The notes under the pieces: model-generated
Database searches by the model: none
What the model saw: only the letters and a program-made list of their open reading frames with translations
What the model was told of the DNA's origin: nothing
In this document: one piece after another, positions 20,198 through 30,169 of the stretch
Layout of the letters: each line of letters opens with the position of its first letter
Position numbering within the stretch: the stretch's first letter is position 1
NCBI RefSeq assembly: GCF_020535405.1
Contig: NZ_CP085036.1
Location: 310,001 to 374,000 of the forward strand
Reading direction: 5' to 3'
Length of the DNA stretch: 64,000 nucleotides
Origin: Antiquaquibacter oligotrophicus
Lineage (GTDB): Bacteria > Actinomycetota > Actinomycetes > Actinomycetales > Microbacteriaceae
Made by a program: the position numbers and the translations under genes

Positions 20198-21724
20198 TCA
20201 GCGGAGGCCGTCGGCCGTGTCGTAGATCGGGGTCGTCGCAACGCGGAGCGTCGGAAGACCGAGCGAGATCCGCGCTGACGACGGCTCCGCCGAGGGAACG
20301 GCGCACGATTCGGCCTCCGCTCGATCCCAAGCATCTCCCGATCGGGTCCTGCGGATCTCGAGCGTTCCGTCCGGGGAGTCCGCGATCAGGTAGAACGGTG
20401 CGGCCGAGGTTACCTGAAGCGTGACAACGTCGCCGGGGCGCGGCACACCGCTGCCCTCCGGCACGTCGAAGTGCACGAGCCGCGAATCCTGAGCTCGCCC
20501 GGAGAGACGATGCGTCTGGTCGCTCTTGCGGCCCTCAGCAGCCGTCACCATCACGTCGACCTTACGGCCGATGAGACTCTGGTTCTCCTCGAGCGAGATC
20601 CTGTCCTGAAGGGCGGTGAGGCGGTTGTATCGCTCCTGGACGATGGACTTCGGCACTTGGTCCGCCATCGTGGCCGCTGGTGTTCCGGCGCGCACCGAGT
20701 ACTGGAACGTGAAGGCCGACGCGAAGCGTGCTTGCTCGACCACGCGCAGTGTGTCGAGAAAGTCTTCCTCGGTCTCGCCGGGAAAGCCCACGATGATGTC
20801 GGTGCTAATCGCGGCGTGCGGGATGCGCGCTCGAACCCGGTCAAGGATGCCGAGGAATTTCTCCGAGCGGTACGAGCGTCTCATCGACTTGAGAATGCGG
20901 TCGGAACCAGACTGGAGCGGCATATGCAACTGCGGCATGACGGCCGGCGTCTCGGCCATCGCATCGATGACATCGTCGGTAAACGCTGCCGGGTGGGGGC
21001 TCGTGAAGCGCAGACGTTCCAGGCCCTCAATCTGACCAGCCGCGCGGAGGAGTTTTCCAAACGCCTGCCGGTCCCCGAACTCCACCCCGTAGGAATTGAC
21101 GTTCTGCCCAAGCAGGGTGACCTCTGTTACGCCGTCGTCAACGACCGCCTGAATCTCAGCGAGGATGTCGCCCGGTCTGCGATCTTTTTCTTTGCCTCGG
21201 AGGGAGGGCACAATGCAGAACGTGCACGTGTTGTTACATCCGACAGAGATGGACACCCACGCGCTGTGAGTCGACTCCCGCTTCGTCGGCAGAGTAGATG
21301 GGAAAACATCGAGCGATTCGAGGATCTCGAGTTGAGCTTCGTCATTGTGCCGGGCGCGCTCGAGAAGTGTCGGTAGCGATCCCATGTTGTGGGTGCCGAA
21401 AACGACGTCGACCCACGGGGCCTTTTCGAGGATCGTCGCCTTGTCCTTCTGAGCGAGACAACCGCCGACCGCGATCTGCATGCCCTCGTGCACACGCTTA
21501 GTCGAGGCCAGTTGACCAAGATTTCCGTACAGCTTGTTGTCTGCGTTCTCGCGAACGGCACAGGTGTTGATGACCACGACATCGGGATCGCCGTCGGTCG
21601 CTCGAACATAGCCTGCAGCTTCGAGAGAGCCACTCAGTCGCTCGCTGTCATGCACATTCATCTGGCAACCGAAAGTGCGCACCTCATAGGTGCGCACGCG
21701 AGTCGCGTCCACGATCGACGTCAT
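20198..21724 (-). CDS. miaB: tRNA-2-methylthio-N6-dimethylallyladenosine synthase
   Basis: A 508-residue radical-SAM methylthiotransferase. The N-terminal UPF0004 domain has its three cluster cysteines ([29 protein letters not shown]); the radical SAM core has CNNTCTFC, and a TRAM domain lies at about residues 375-445. The last 60 residues are a poorly conserved tail. It adds SCH3 to C2 of i6A37 made by MiaA. ATG start, 15 bases after the recX stop. Confidence 0.96.
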   Translation of the reverse strand: MTSIVDATRVRTYEVRTFGCQMNVHDSERLSGSLEAAGYVRATDGDPDVVVINTCAVRENADNKLYGNLGQLASTKRVHEGMQIAVGGCLAQKDKATILEKAPWVDVVFGTHNMGSLPTLLERARHNDEAQLEILESLDVFPSTLPTKRESTHSAWVSISVGCNNTCTFCIVPSLRGKEKDRRPGDILAEIQAVVDDGVTEVTLLGQNVNSYGVEFGDRQAFGKLLRAAGQIEGLERLRFTSPHPAAFTDDVIDAMAETPAVMPQLHMPLQSGSDRILKSMRRSYRSEKFLGILDRVRARIPHAAISTDIIVGFPGETEEDFLDTLRVVEQARFASAFTFQYSVRAGTPAATMADQVPKSIVQERYNRLTALQDRISLEENQSLIGRKVDVMVTAAEGRKSDQTHRLSGRAQDSRLVHFDVPEGSGVPRPGDVVTLQVTSAAPFYLIADSPDGTLEIRRTRSGDAWDRAEAESCAVPSAEPSSARISLGLPTLRVATTPIYDTADGLR

Positions 21725-21739
21725 GATCCCATGCTACGT

Positions 21740-22336
21740 CTAGCGGAACACGGGCCCCGTCGATGCTGCGCTCTCGAGCGACCGATCTGTGGCGATCATC
21801 GCGATACCTGCCGAGTAGCCCTTACGCAGGAGGAAGGCACTCAATCGTCGCCTGGCCGTATCGCGATCGAGCGAACCAAGCTGGCGCGCGCGGCGAGCGG
21901 CCACCTGCAGCGCGCGGTCCAGTTCGGTCTCGTCGTGTTCTGCGCTCTGTGAGAGAACAGCGTCGATAACGGAACTGTCGATTTTGCGGCGCCGCAACTC
22001 AGCCACAACTCCCGATCTCCCGAGTCCCTTGCGATCCCGGAGTGTGCTGAGGAGTGATTCGGCAAGCACCCGATCGTCGAGGAGTCCGACGCTCAACAAC
22101 CGATCACACTCCTGCTCAACCTCGGCGGAATCGAAGTCGCGCCGTACGAGGAAGTCGCGCATTTCCGCAATCGACATGCCCCGCCTCGCTAAGGCGCGCA
22201 TGCTCACGTTATTGATGCGCTCGAACTCGCCATTCCGGCCGGGTTCGCGGTCGTTTCCTTCGTCGTGTCGTGGCTGTTCTGGTTCGCCGAACAGCCACGA
22301 CACGGGAGCGAGGCGATCGCCGTCGTCGATCGGCAC
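21740..22336 (-). CDS. recX: Regulatory protein RecX
   Basis: A 198-residue protein; the GTG at 22336 begins one base after the recA stop codon. Three-helix RecX repeats are visible from about residue 45 (NVSMRALARRGMSIAEMRDFL, FDSAEVEQECDRLLSVGLLDD, DRKGLGRSGVVAELRRR, and a final YSAGIA). RecX binds RecA filaments and limits their activity. Within the first 25 codons the mRNA contains a perfect 16-bp hairpin, likely to lower RecX relative to RecA. Confidence 0.92.
   Translation of the reverse strand: MPIDDGDRLAPVSWLFGEPEQPRHDEGNDREPGRNGEFERINNVSMRALARRGMSIAEMRDFLVRRDFDSAEVEQECDRLLSVGLLDDRVLAESLLSTLRDRKGLGRSGVVAELRRRKIDSSVIDAVLSQSAEHDETELDRALQVAARRARQLGSLDRDTARRRLSAFLLRKGYSAGIAMIATDRSLESAASTGPVFR
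22264..22304 (-). promoter_or_regulatory. 16-bp perfect hairpin in the recX 5' coding region
   Basis: CGTGTCGTGGCTGTTC (22264-22279) is exactly complementary to 22289-22304 across a nine-base loop. It starts about 34 bases after the recA stop codon. No T-run follows on the minus strand, so translation control or partial attenuation is more likely than full termination. Confidence 0.6.
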
Positions 22337-22337
22337 G

Positions 22338-23471
22338 TTACTTGCCGACCACCTGCAGGGAGGGGGCAGAGTCGACGGACATGACGGGAGCTCCCTTCGA
22401 AGCCGCGGTCTTGGCCTGCTTGCCGGTAGGGGCAGGTGGCGCCTCGGGGGCCCGGCCTTGCGCTGCGCGGGCTTCTGCACCGATTCCGAGCTTGATCATG
22501 ATCTTCTGTTCGATCTCGCGTGCAATCTCGGGATTCTCGAGAAGGAAATTACGCGAATTCTCTTTGCCCTGACCGAGCTGATCGCCGTCGTAGGTGTACC
22601 ACGCGCCCGACTTGCGGACGATCTCATGCTCGACACCGAAGTCGAGAAGGCTGCCTTCGCGGGAAATGCCCGTGCCATAAAGGATGTCGAACTCCGCCTG
22701 TTTGAAGGGCGGTGCCATCTTGTTTTTGACGATCTTGACGCGCGTGCGGTTACCGACGGCATCAGTTCCGTCTTTGAGGGTCTCGATGCGACGGATATCG
22801 AGGCGAACCGATGCGTAGAACTTGAGTGCCTTACCGCCGGCCGTCGTCTCGGGGCTGCCGAAGAAGACGCCGATCTTCTCGCGGAGCTGGTTGATAAAGA
22901 TCATGGTCGTGTTGGTCGAACTAAGACCACCGGTGAGCTTGCGGAGCGCCTGCGACATCAATCGAGCCTGCAAACCAACGTGCGAGTCACCCATCTCGCC
23001 TTCGATCTCGGCACGAGGCACGAGGGCAGCCACCGAGTCGACAACGATGAGGTCGATCGATCCCGAGCGGACAAGCATGTCGGCGATCTCCAAAGCCTGC
23101 TCACCGGTGTCGGGCTGCGATACGAGAAGCGAATCGATGTCCACCCCGAGCTTGGCTGCGTACTCGGGGTCGAGCGCGTGCTCGGCATCGATGAAGGCAG
23201 CAATCCCACCGGCTCGCTGCGCATTTGCAATCGCGTGAAGGGTGAGGGTCGTCTTACCGGATGACTCGGGACCGTAGATCTCGACGATGCGGCCTCGGGG
23301 CAACCCTCCGATTCCGAGAGCGACATCGAGGGCAATGGACCCGGTCGGGATGACCTCGACAGGTGCACGCTCGTCGCTGCCGAGACGCATGACGGAGCCC
23401 TTGCCGAACTGGCGGTCAATTTGCGCGAGAGCCGTCTCAAGGGACTTCTCGCGGTCTGCTGCTGATGGCAT
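22338..23471 (-). CDS. recA: Recombinase RecA
   Basis: A 377-residue recombinase with Walker [14 protein letters not shown], Walker B-type [10 protein letters not shown], the L1/L2 DNA-binding loops and [15 protein letters not shown]. No intein is present, unlike in M. tuberculosis. The C-terminal 45 residues are Ala/Pro-rich. It forms ATP-dependent filaments on ssDNA, drives strand exchange and triggers LexA cleavage. A perfect SOS box lies 231 bases upstream. ATG start with GGAGAAG nearby. Confidence 0.98.
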   Translation of the reverse strand: MPSAADREKSLETALAQIDRQFGKGSVMRLGSDERAPVEVIPTGSIALDVALGIGGLPRGRIVEIYGPESSGKTTLTLHAIANAQRAGGIAAFIDAEHALDPEYAAKLGVDIDSLLVSQPDTGEQALEIADMLVRSGSIDLIVVDSVAALVPRAEIEGEMGDSHVGLQARLMSQALRKLTGGLSSTNTTMIFINQLREKIGVFFGSPETTAGGKALKFYASVRLDIRRIETLKDGTDAVGNRTRVKIVKNKMAPPFKQAEFDILYGTGISREGSLLDFGVEHEIVRKSGAWYTYDGDQLGQGKENSRNFLLENPEIAREIEQKIMIKLGIGAEARAAQGRAPEAPPAPTGKQAKTAASKGAPVMSVDSAPSLQVVGK

Positions 23472-23701
23472 CTACTTCTCCGGTTCTGTTGCGACTCGTC
23501 CTGTCGACGACTCGATGTCTGCTGCCCATAGGCTGTCGCGCCGCGTACGGACCGATCGTGCAAGGTCCGCAGCCTCCCGACAAAGGCTGGTGGTGCTCGC
23601 AAGTCACGCTACGCCGAAGCTCCGACATTGCTGTCGCAGCGTCCAGCGTGTTGTGGATGCAAACCGTCTTCGATGAGACGGTAGGGAGAAGTTATCAGGA
23701 T

Positions 23702-23717
23702 TCGAACCAGTGTTCGA
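23702..23717. promoter_or_regulatory. Perfect LexA (SOS) box upstream of recA
   Basis: TCGAACCAGTGTTCGA matches the actinobacterial consensus TCGAAC-N4-GTTCGA at every fixed position and lies in the 272-base gap between the DUF3046 gene and recA. Confidence 0.9.
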
Positions 23718-23741
23718 TAGGTGCGCGGCGTGTCGGAACGC

Positions 23742-23969
23742 TTATCCGCGCCGAGGGTCACGGCGGCCGACGCCGTATCGACGTTCCGGCGGTATATCCA
23801 TCGCCGCGCACAGGGCGAGCCAGACCTCTCGTGGTGGACGCCCCTTAGCCAGCGCCTCATCCGCTGTCAGGCCGTCGAGTGCACCCAAAACAAGATCCCG
23901 TGTGAGGACACGACCGTAGCCGTCCCCGAACTCCTCGGCGACAGCCAACCAGAACTCGCTCAGACGCAT
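23742..23969 (-). CDS. DUF3046 family protein
   Basis: A 75-residue protein starting MRLSEFWLAVAEEFG, with GRVLTRDLVLGALDGLTADEAL and PPREVWLALCAAMDIP, the diagnostic DUF3046 pattern. The function is unknown; the family is confined to Actinobacteria and usually stands directly before recA, as here. The open frame extends upstream through the terminator hairpin of the preceding gene, which makes the shorter ATG start the right one. Confidence 0.9.
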   Translation of the reverse strand: MRLSEFWLAVAEEFGDGYGRVLTRDLVLGALDGLTADEALAKGRPPREVWLALCAAMDIPPERRYGVGRRDPRRG

Positions 23970-23992
23970 GACACAACGGTAGCCGCACGCAC

Positions 23993-24024
23993 AAGGATGC
24001 CCCGGCCTTGGCCGGGGCATCCTT
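23993..24024 (-). terminator. Hairpin terminator after the clgR-like gene
   Basis: AAGGATGCCCCGGCC (23993-24007) and its exact complement (24010-24024) form a 15-bp stem with a tiny loop, nine bases after the stop codon of the helix-turn-helix regulator. The T-tail is weak (CTTGTG). It shares GGATGCCC/GGGCATCC arms with the hairpin at 3119-3152. Confidence 0.65.
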
Positions 24025-24032
24025 GAAGCTGG

Positions 24033-24341
24033 TTAGCGGGTGACCAACCCCGAATCGAACTCCGCGACAAGCTCGTCGGGGAGGATGTCGGGGACGGGGC
24101 TCACACCCTCGATAACGGCGAGACGATCGCCGACCTCACGCATGATGACGGAGATCGGAGTATCGAGCGCCTCGGCAACGGAGGCGAGAATCTCGGAACT
24201 CGCCTCTTTCTGCCCGCGCTCCACCTCGCTGAGGTAGCCGAGCGCAACGCTCGCCTTGCTTGCGACCTGACGAAGGGTACGACCCTTCTGCAGGCGGAAG
24301 TCACGGAGAACGTCGCCCAATTCCTGTCGAACCAGAACCAT
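24033..24341 (-). CDS. XRE-family transcriptional regulator, ClgR-like
   Basis: A 102-residue regulator with a strong AAGGAGGG ribosome binding site. A helix-turn-helix spans about residues 10-65 (LQKGRTLRQVASKASVALGYLSEVERGQ), the pattern of ClgR, which activates clp protease and, in some species, recX genes. The position between cinA and DUF3046-recA is that of clgR in Actinobacteria. The short C-terminal part lacks the long tail of streptomycete ClgR. In the 171-base region upstream, two AGCTAA repeats near 24390-24415 may be part of a control site, but I cannot define an operator. Confidence 0.88.
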   Translation of the reverse strand: MVLVRQELGDVLRDFRLQKGRTLRQVASKASVALGYLSEVERGQKEASSEILASVAEALDTPISVIMREVGDRLAVIEGVSPVPDILPDELVAEFDSGLVTR

Positions 24342-24512
24342 GGGACCCTCCTTAGTGTGCCTGACTGTGCGGTCGAAATCTCATATGCAGCTAACGCTGT
24401 GGGTAGCTAAGACTACAGCCACCCGGGTACATGAACTCTAACCACCCAAATCTGTACGGTGCTTGTGAACTCGTCATCTGTAACGTGATCGAAACGGGCC
24501 GTATTCCCTTCG

Positions 24513-24989
24513 TCACGTCAGCGCCTCGGCGAGGCTCAGGAGAGCTTCGGAGACCGTGGCTTCACGGATTGCATGGCGGTCTCCCGAGAGCATGACACGG
24601 CGAGACGACACAACATTTCCGACCGCAATCCCGATGTAGACCGTTCCGACGGGGGCATCTCCCTGAGGGTCGGGCCCCGCCACGCCAGTGGTAGCGACCC
24701 CGACATCCGCTGGGCGCCCATCGACCGCGAGGACCGTGCGAACCCTGTCGGCCATCTGCCGGGCGACATCGCCGTCGACGGGGCCCCTCTCCGCCAGAAG
24801 CTCGCTGTCGACACCCAGCACAGAATGCTTGAGGCGGGTGTCGTAGGCCACGACCCCTCCCAGCACGGCGTTGGATGCGCCGGGAACATCGATGAGCCTA
24901 GCGACAAGCATCCCGCCGGTGAGCGACTCCGCGACCGCTAGGGTCAGCCCTCTCTCCCGAAGCAGGGAGATAATCGCGGTCTCACGCAC
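24513..24989 (-). CDS. CinA C-terminal domain protein, nicotinamide-nucleotide amidase type
   Basis: A 158-residue single-domain protein with AVAESLTGGMLVARLIDVPGAS, GGVVAYDTRLKHSVLGV and ATTGVAGPDPQGDAPVGTVYIG, covering the PncC-type amidase domain. It would deamidate NMN to nicotinate mononucleotide in NAD salvage. It lacks the MoCF-like N-domain of full CinA. The GTG start lies inside the end of pgsA (8-base overlap). Confidence 0.92.
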   Translation of the reverse strand: MRETAIISLLRERGLTLAVAESLTGGMLVARLIDVPGASNAVLGGVVAYDTRLKHSVLGVDSELLAERGPVDGDVARQMADRVRTVLAVDGRPADVGVATTGVAGPDPQGDAPVGTVYIGIAVGNVVSSRRVMLSGDRHAIREATVSEALLSLAEALT

Positions 24990-25668
24990 GTCGGCGGTTT
25001 CCGCGCCAGGCCTGGATCAGATAATCCGCACCCGTGACAACGGTGAGCACGAGGGCAATCGCCATAGCAACGTAGTTCACCCACAGGATCCACGGTCCGA
25101 CCACGGTCGCGAGAGGCAAAAGGAAGAGCGAGATCGCGACCGACTGGAAAATCGTTTTGAGTTTGCCGCCGCGTGACGCGGGGATGACCCGATCGCGCAG
25201 AACAGAGAATCGGAACACTGTGATCCCGATCTCGCGAACGAGGATGACGATGGTCACCCACCACCACAACTCACCCAAGATCGACAGCATGACAAGCGCT
25301 GCTCCTGTCAGCACCTTGTCGGCGATGGGGTCGAGAATGATGCCCACATTGGTGACCAGATTGCGACTTCTCGCGAAGAATCCGTCCACGCCGTCGGTGG
25401 CGATGGCGACAATGAAGAGTCCAGCGGCAAGCCACCGCAGCAGCCCGTTGTCCCCGTTGTCTGCGGCGAGCAGATAAACAAAAACAGGGGCGAGCAGGAT
25501 GCGAACGACGGTGATGATGTTCGCGACGTTCCCATTGCTGGCCGGGGTGTCGCCACGCGACGACACACGGCCGCGCATCGAATCCCGCACCGCCGCCGCC
25601 CTCTCCGCCGAGGTGCGACGTTCACGGGCGGGCGCCACGTCGCGGGACTCCTCCGGCTCAGGCTCCAC
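24982..25668 (-). CDS. pgsA: CDP-diacylglycerol-glycerol-3-phosphate 3-phosphatidyltransferase
   Basis: A 228-residue membrane enzyme. After a charged cytoplasmic N-terminus of about 45 residues come several membrane helices and the full CDP-alcohol phosphatidyltransferase signature: D-G-x2-A-R-x8-G-x3-D-x3-D, seen as DGFFARSRNLVTNVG followed by ILDPIAD. It makes phosphatidylglycerol phosphate from CDP-diacylglycerol and glycerol-3-phosphate. GTG start three bases after the ftsK stop. Confidence 0.93.
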   Translation of the reverse strand: MEPEPEESRDVAPARERRTSAERAAAVRDSMRGRVSSRGDTPASNGNVANIITVVRILLAPVFVYLLAADNGDNGLLRWLAAGLFIVAIATDGVDGFFARSRNLVTNVGIILDPIADKVLTGAALVMLSILGELWWWVTIVILVREIGITVFRFSVLRDRVIPASRGGKLKTIFQSVAISLFLLPLATVVGPWILWVNYVAMAIALVLTVVTGADYLIQAWRGNRRRA

Positions 25669-25671
25669 GGT

Positions 25672-28377
25672 CTACTCCCGGTCGGTCAATTGCCACGCGT
25701 CCTCGTCGGACCCGCTGTCGACCACATCGTATCCGCTGAACGATTCCTCGACCTGATCGCGCGGCGACGTCGACGTCGGAACCCCCGCGGGTGCATCCTG
25801 CCCTCGCAGTTTCGCCAGCACCCCCGGCAACTGTTCGGCTGTGACAAGAACATCCCGCGCCTTCGAACCCTCGGACGGCCCCACGATCTCACGAGACTCG
25901 AGGAGGTCCATGAGGCGCCCCGCCTTAGCGAAACCGACGCGGAGCTTGCGCTGCAGCATCGAGGTGGAGCCGAACTGGGTACTCACAACGAGTTCGGCCG
26001 CAGCGAGCAGCAACTCGAGGTCGTCGCCGATATCGGAGTCGATGTTCTTCTTCTCAGCGACGGCCTCGACATCGTCGCGGTACTCGGGCCTCGCCTGGCC
26101 GATGACGTGCTGAACAACGGCGGCCACCTCGCTCTCTCCGACCCACGCGCCCTGGACGCGGATGGCCTTCGACGAGCCCATCGGCAAGAAGAGAGCGTCA
26201 CCTTGACCGATGAGTTTGTCGGCGCCGGGCTGATCGAGGATGACCCGGCTGTCGGTCATGCTCGAGACTGCGAAGGCCAGGCGCGATGGCACATTCGCCT
26301 TGATGAGGCCCGTCACCACGTCCACCGACGGACGTTGCGTAGCCAGCACCAGATGGATGCCCGAAGCGCGAGCCAGTTGTGTGATGCGCACGATCGAATC
26401 CTCGACGTCACGCGGTGCCACCATCATGAGGTCGGCGAGCTCATCAACGACAACAAGGAGGTAAGGGTAGGGCGAGAGCTTGCGCTCGCTTCCGGGCGGG
26501 AGCACGATCTCGCCCGCGAGTACCGCGCGGTTGAAGTCGTCGATGTGGCGGAATCCGAACGACGCGAGGTCGTCGTACCGCATATCCATTTCCTTGACGA
26601 CCCAGGCGAGCGCCTCGGCCGCCTTCTTCGGGTTCGTGATGATCGGCGTGATGAGGTGGGGCACTCCCGAGTAGATCGAGAGCTCGACTCGCTTCGGGTC
26701 GATGAGAACCATACGCACCTCGGCCGGCTTGGCGCGCATGAGAACCGACGTGATCATCGAATTGACGAAACTCGACTTTCCGGAGCCCGTAGAACCGGCG
26801 ACGAGAAGGTGGGGCATCTTCGCGAGGTTCGCGACGACGAAACCGCCCTCCACGTCCTTGCCGAGACCAATGGTCATCGGGTGCTCACTCGTGGCAGCGG
26901 CCTTTGACCGCAGCACATCGCCGAGGGAGACGATCTCACGATCCTTGTTGGGGATCTCCACCCCGATCGCGGACTTGCCGGGGATCGGCGAGAGGATGTT
27001 GACCTCGTTGCTGGCCACGGCGTAGCTGATGTTCTTCGCCAGAGCCGTGACACGCTCCACCTTGACGCCGGGGCCGAGCTCGAGCTCGTATCGCGTTACG
27101 GACGGTCCACGGCTGAAACCGGTGACCGCGGCATCCACCTGGAACTGCTTGAGCACCTCGGTGATTGCGGCAACCACCTCGTCGTTGGCCGCGCTCCTCG
27201 ACTTGGGCGGAGTCCCAGCCGAGAGAAGTGATGCTTGTGGGAGGCGATACGCCGCAGCCGGGCGCGCGGGCTGTGCGGGTGTTTCGAATTCGCCCGCCTT
27301 GCCCTTCTCGCTCGCCGACGTGGCGAATCCGGGCAGGACGCCTGACCCGTCATCGCGGATGCTCGTCGCACCCGGCGGCGTGCTCTCGACGAAGTCCTCC
27401 ACCGCGGACTCCGCGCTCTCGAGTTCCTCGAGGAGGTTCCACGAGCTCTCGCTCAGAGGCTCGATGACCTCGGTCTCCTCCGCGATCACCTCGGTCTCGT
27501 CCTTGGACAGGACGGGGCTATCAAAAGCAGGCTCGGCCGAAACGGACTTGTTGCGCCGCCACCACGGCAGCGAAGCAGGATCGTCGTCGAGTCCGAGATC
27601 GCCCAGCGTGCCGAACTCCGAATCGGCCGCCTCGCCGCGCCGAGCGGCCTTAGCGGCAGCACGTTCGGACTCGTCGGGTAGCTGAGCCCCGAAGAGATAG
27701 GCGTACAGCTCCCGCAAGCGCGAACCCACTCTGTTCGGCGGAGTTTTGGTGATGATGAAGATCGACAGCACGATGAGTAGCGAGAGAACAATCGTCGCGA
27801 GGATGCCCGTGCCGAGGAAGATGAGCGGACCCGCGAGTATCCACCCCACGATGCCGCCGGCGCGAGCAAGTACCTCCATGCCGTCGGTGGGCTGAGGCTG
27901 GCCACCAAAGGTGTGACAGAGCCCGCTGATCGATGCCACGAGCACGGTGACACCGATGCCGATTCGTGTGTTGTCATGGACGCTCGACGGGTGACGGAAC
28001 AGCCACACGGCGAAAAAGAGCATGATGACGGGAAGCGCGAAAGCTACGCGTCCGAGGAGTCCACCGAAAGTCCAGGTGTCGAGGGCAATCGCGACGGGGT
28101 CGTCCGGGTTGAACCATTCGACGATCGCCCCGGCGACAGCGAGAACGAAGATCAGGAAAGGCACACCGTCGCGACGCTCCTCCTTCGCGAGCGTCTCCTT
28201 GCCGAGCACGCGGAACGCTCCGCCGGTGGCATGCGCGAGACCCATCCACGCCTTCGTGAGAAGGCCTGGCTCCTCGACCGGGGGCTGTTTGCCCCGCGGG
28301 AGGCGCTTGGTCGGTTGTGTTCGACCGCGCATCGACGACGTGCGCGCGCGCGACGAAGACCTGGTGCTCGTAGCCAT
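25672..28377 (-). CDS. ftsK: DNA translocase FtsK/SpoIIIE
   Basis: A 901-residue septal DNA pump. The basic N-terminus is followed by four membrane helices (about residues 70-210), an acidic and low-complexity linker (about 225-395) and the motor: alpha/beta domains with Walker [13 protein letters not shown], Walker [13 protein letters not shown], ending in the winged-helix gamma domain ([23 protein letters not shown]). It moves chromosomes through the closing septum and activates XerCD at dif. It lies between rnj and pgsA as in other Actinobacteria. Confidence 0.96.
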   Translation of the reverse strand: MATSTRSSSRARTSSMRGRTQPTKRLPRGKQPPVEEPGLLTKAWMGLAHATGGAFRVLGKETLAKEERRDGVPFLIFVLAVAGAIVEWFNPDDPVAIALDTWTFGGLLGRVAFALPVIMLFFAVWLFRHPSSVHDNTRIGIGVTVLVASISGLCHTFGGQPQPTDGMEVLARAGGIVGWILAGPLIFLGTGILATIVLSLLIVLSIFIITKTPPNRVGSRLRELYAYLFGAQLPDESERAAAKAARRGEAADSEFGTLGDLGLDDDPASLPWWRRNKSVSAEPAFDSPVLSKDETEVIAEETEVIEPLSESSWNLLEELESAESAVEDFVESTPPGATSIRDDGSGVLPGFATSASEKGKAGEFETPAQPARPAAAYRLPQASLLSAGTPPKSRSAANDEVVAAITEVLKQFQVDAAVTGFSRGPSVTRYELELGPGVKVERVTALAKNISYAVASNEVNILSPIPGKSAIGVEIPNKDREIVSLGDVLRSKAAATSEHPMTIGLGKDVEGGFVVANLAKMPHLLVAGSTGSGKSSFVNSMITSVLMRAKPAEVRMVLIDPKRVELSIYSGVPHLITPIITNPKKAAEALAWVVKEMDMRYDDLASFGFRHIDDFNRAVLAGEIVLPPGSERKLSPYPYLLVVVDELADLMMVAPRDVEDSIVRITQLARASGIHLVLATQRPSVDVVTGLIKANVPSRLAFAVSSMTDSRVILDQPGADKLIGQGDALFLPMGSSKAIRVQGAWVGESEVAAVVQHVIGQARPEYRDDVEAVAEKKNIDSDIGDDLELLLAAAELVVSTQFGSTSMLQRKLRVGFAKAGRLMDLLESREIVGPSEGSKARDVLVTAEQLPGVLAKLRGQDAPAGVPTSTSPRDQVEESFSGYDVVDSGSDEDAWQLTDRE

Positions 28378-28443
28378 GCGGTCAACGGTAACCGCGTGGG
28401 CTGACTCAGACGGGCAACGACACCCTCCGCAACAACCCCTGGA

Positions 28444-28481
28444 CGACGAGGCTAGACCTCGATGACGAGGCTACGCCTCAA
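28444..28481. repeat. 19-bp imperfect tandem duplication at the end of the RNase J gene
   Basis: Two adjacent 19-base units (starting GACGAGGCTA at 28444 and at 28463) match at 16 of 19 positions; the second contains the RNase J stop codon and final residues. Each unit also forms a small stem (CGAGG...CCTCG, GAGG...CCTC), so the pair might act as the transcript end. Confidence 0.6.
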
Positions 28482-30147
28482 TGACGACCGGGACGATCAT
28501 GGGGCGACGGCGGTGCTGTGTGTTCACCCAGCGGCCGACCGTACGACGCACAACCTGCGAGAAAGCGTGGGTGTCGCGAGTTCCGTTTTCCGCGGCATCC
28601 GTGAGGGCCTTGACGATCTGTGGAAGCACATCGTCGAAGACCCCTTGATCTTCGGCGAAACCGCGCGCCTGAATCTCGGGCCCGACGATGACCTTGCCGG
28701 TCTGCGGATCGACTGCCACGAAGATGGAGATGAAGCCCTCCTCGGCGAGGATGCGGCGATCCTTCAGATCCGCGTCCGTGATCTCGCCAACACTCGACCC
28801 GTCCACGTAGACGTATCCGAGGTCGAGCTGACCGACGATCGAGGCGACACCGTCGCGCAGATCGATCACCGTTCCGTCCTCGGCGAGGATCGTGTTCGAT
28901 TCGGGAACCCCCGTCTGGATGGCGAGGTTCGCATTCGCCACCAGGTGACGCTGCTCACCGTGCACCGGGAGCACATTCCTCGGCTTGAGGATGTTGTACA
29001 CGTAGAGCAACTCGCCGGCCGCGGCGTGCCCCGAAACGTGGACACGCGCGTTCGCCTTGTGAACGACGGTTGCGCCGAGCTTCATGAGGCCATTGATGAC
29101 GCGGTACACGGCGTTCTCATTACCCGGAATGAGACTCGACGCGAGGATGACCGTGTCACCCTTGCCGACCTCGATCTGGTGCTCAAGATTCGCCATCCTG
29201 GCAAGTACCGCCATCGGTTCGCCCTGGCTTCCCGTGGACATGTAGACGAGCCGGTCATCGGGCAGATCGGCGGCGCGCTTCGCGTCGAGCAGCACCCCGT
29301 CAGGAACTTTGAGGTAACCAAGGTCAGCCGCGATCCCCATGTTGCGCACCATGGAGCGCCCCATGAGCACAACCTTGCGGTCGTTCGCGACGGCGGCGTC
29401 GAGAACCTGTTGGACGCGGTGCACGTGACTGGAGAAGCTCGCGACGATGACACGACGCGGGGCCTTGGCGATAACGGCCTCCAGGACGGGCCCGATATCG
29501 CGCTCGTTGGGTGTGAACCCGGGCACGTCGGCGTTGGTGGAATCGGAGAGGAAGAGGTCAACCCCTGCCTCCCCCAACCTCGCGAAGGCGCGCAGGTCGG
29601 TGATCCGATCGTCCAGCGGCAGCTGATCCATCTTGAAATCGCCGGTGTGGAGTACAACACCAGCAGGCGTCGAGATGACAACGGCGAGAGCATCCGGAAT
29701 CGAGTGATTGACAGCAACGAACTCGAGATCGAACGGACCGAGTCGCTCGTGCTGGCCCTCACGCACCGTGAGCGTGTACGGCGTGATCCTGTGCTCCTTG
29801 AGCTTCGCCTCGATGAGGGCGAGGGTCAGAGTGGAACCGATAAGGGGGATGTCCTGCTTGAGCTTCAGCAGGTAGGGCACCGCACCGATGTGATCCTCGT
29901 GGCCGTGCGTCAGCACGATGCCGACAACGTCGTCGAGGCGATCGCGGATGGGCGTGAAGTCGGGCAGGATCAGGTCGACACCCGGCTGGTGCTCCTCGGG
30001 AAAGAGCACGCCGCAGTCGACGATGAGGATCTTGCCGTCGAACTCGAAGGTCGTCATGTTGCGACCGATCTCGCCCAGCCCTCCGATCGGGGTCACCCGA
30101 AGGGTTCCCGGCGGCAACGGCGGCGGCGTGATCAATGAAGCTGGCAT
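28471..30147 (-). CDS. rnj: Ribonuclease J
   Basis: A 558-residue metallo-beta-lactamase/beta-CASP nuclease, starting MPASLITPPPLPPGTLRV at an ATG with GGAGAG upstream; an open frame 79 codons longer is not conserved. The metal site is LTHGHEDHIGA, with VNHSIPD, HTGDFK and the beta-CASP motifs (SDSTNAD, ASFSSHVHR, STGSQGEP, SGHAAAGE). It has 5'-exonuclease and endonuclease activity in mRNA decay and rRNA maturation. dapA lies 22 bases upstream on the same strand. Confidence 0.95.
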   Translation of the reverse strand: MPASLITPPPLPPGTLRVTPIGGLGEIGRNMTTFEFDGKILIVDCGVLFPEEHQPGVDLILPDFTPIRDRLDDVVGIVLTHGHEDHIGAVPYLLKLKQDIPLIGSTLTLALIEAKLKEHRITPYTLTVREGQHERLGPFDLEFVAVNHSIPDALAVVISTPAGVVLHTGDFKMDQLPLDDRITDLRAFARLGEAGVDLFLSDSTNADVPGFTPNERDIGPVLEAVIAKAPRRVIVASFSSHVHRVQQVLDAAVANDRKVVLMGRSMVRNMGIAADLGYLKVPDGVLLDAKRAADLPDDRLVYMSTGSQGEPMAVLARMANLEHQIEVGKGDTVILASSLIPGNENAVYRVINGLMKLGATVVHKANARVHVSGHAAAGELLYVYNILKPRNVLPVHGEQRHLVANANLAIQTGVPESNTILAEDGTVIDLRDGVASIVGQLDLGYVYVDGSSVGEITDADLKDRRILAEEGFISIFVAVDPQTGKVIVGPEIQARGFAEDQGVFDDVLPQIVKALTDAAENGTRDTHAFSQVVRRTVGRWVNTQHRRRPMIVPVVIEA

Positions 30148-30169
30148 CTCTCCAGAGCCTACCGTCGCA

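Noticed and set aside
22338..23471. Intein in recA
   Set aside because: The reading frame is of ordinary length, with continuous RecA motifs and no splicing-domain sequence.
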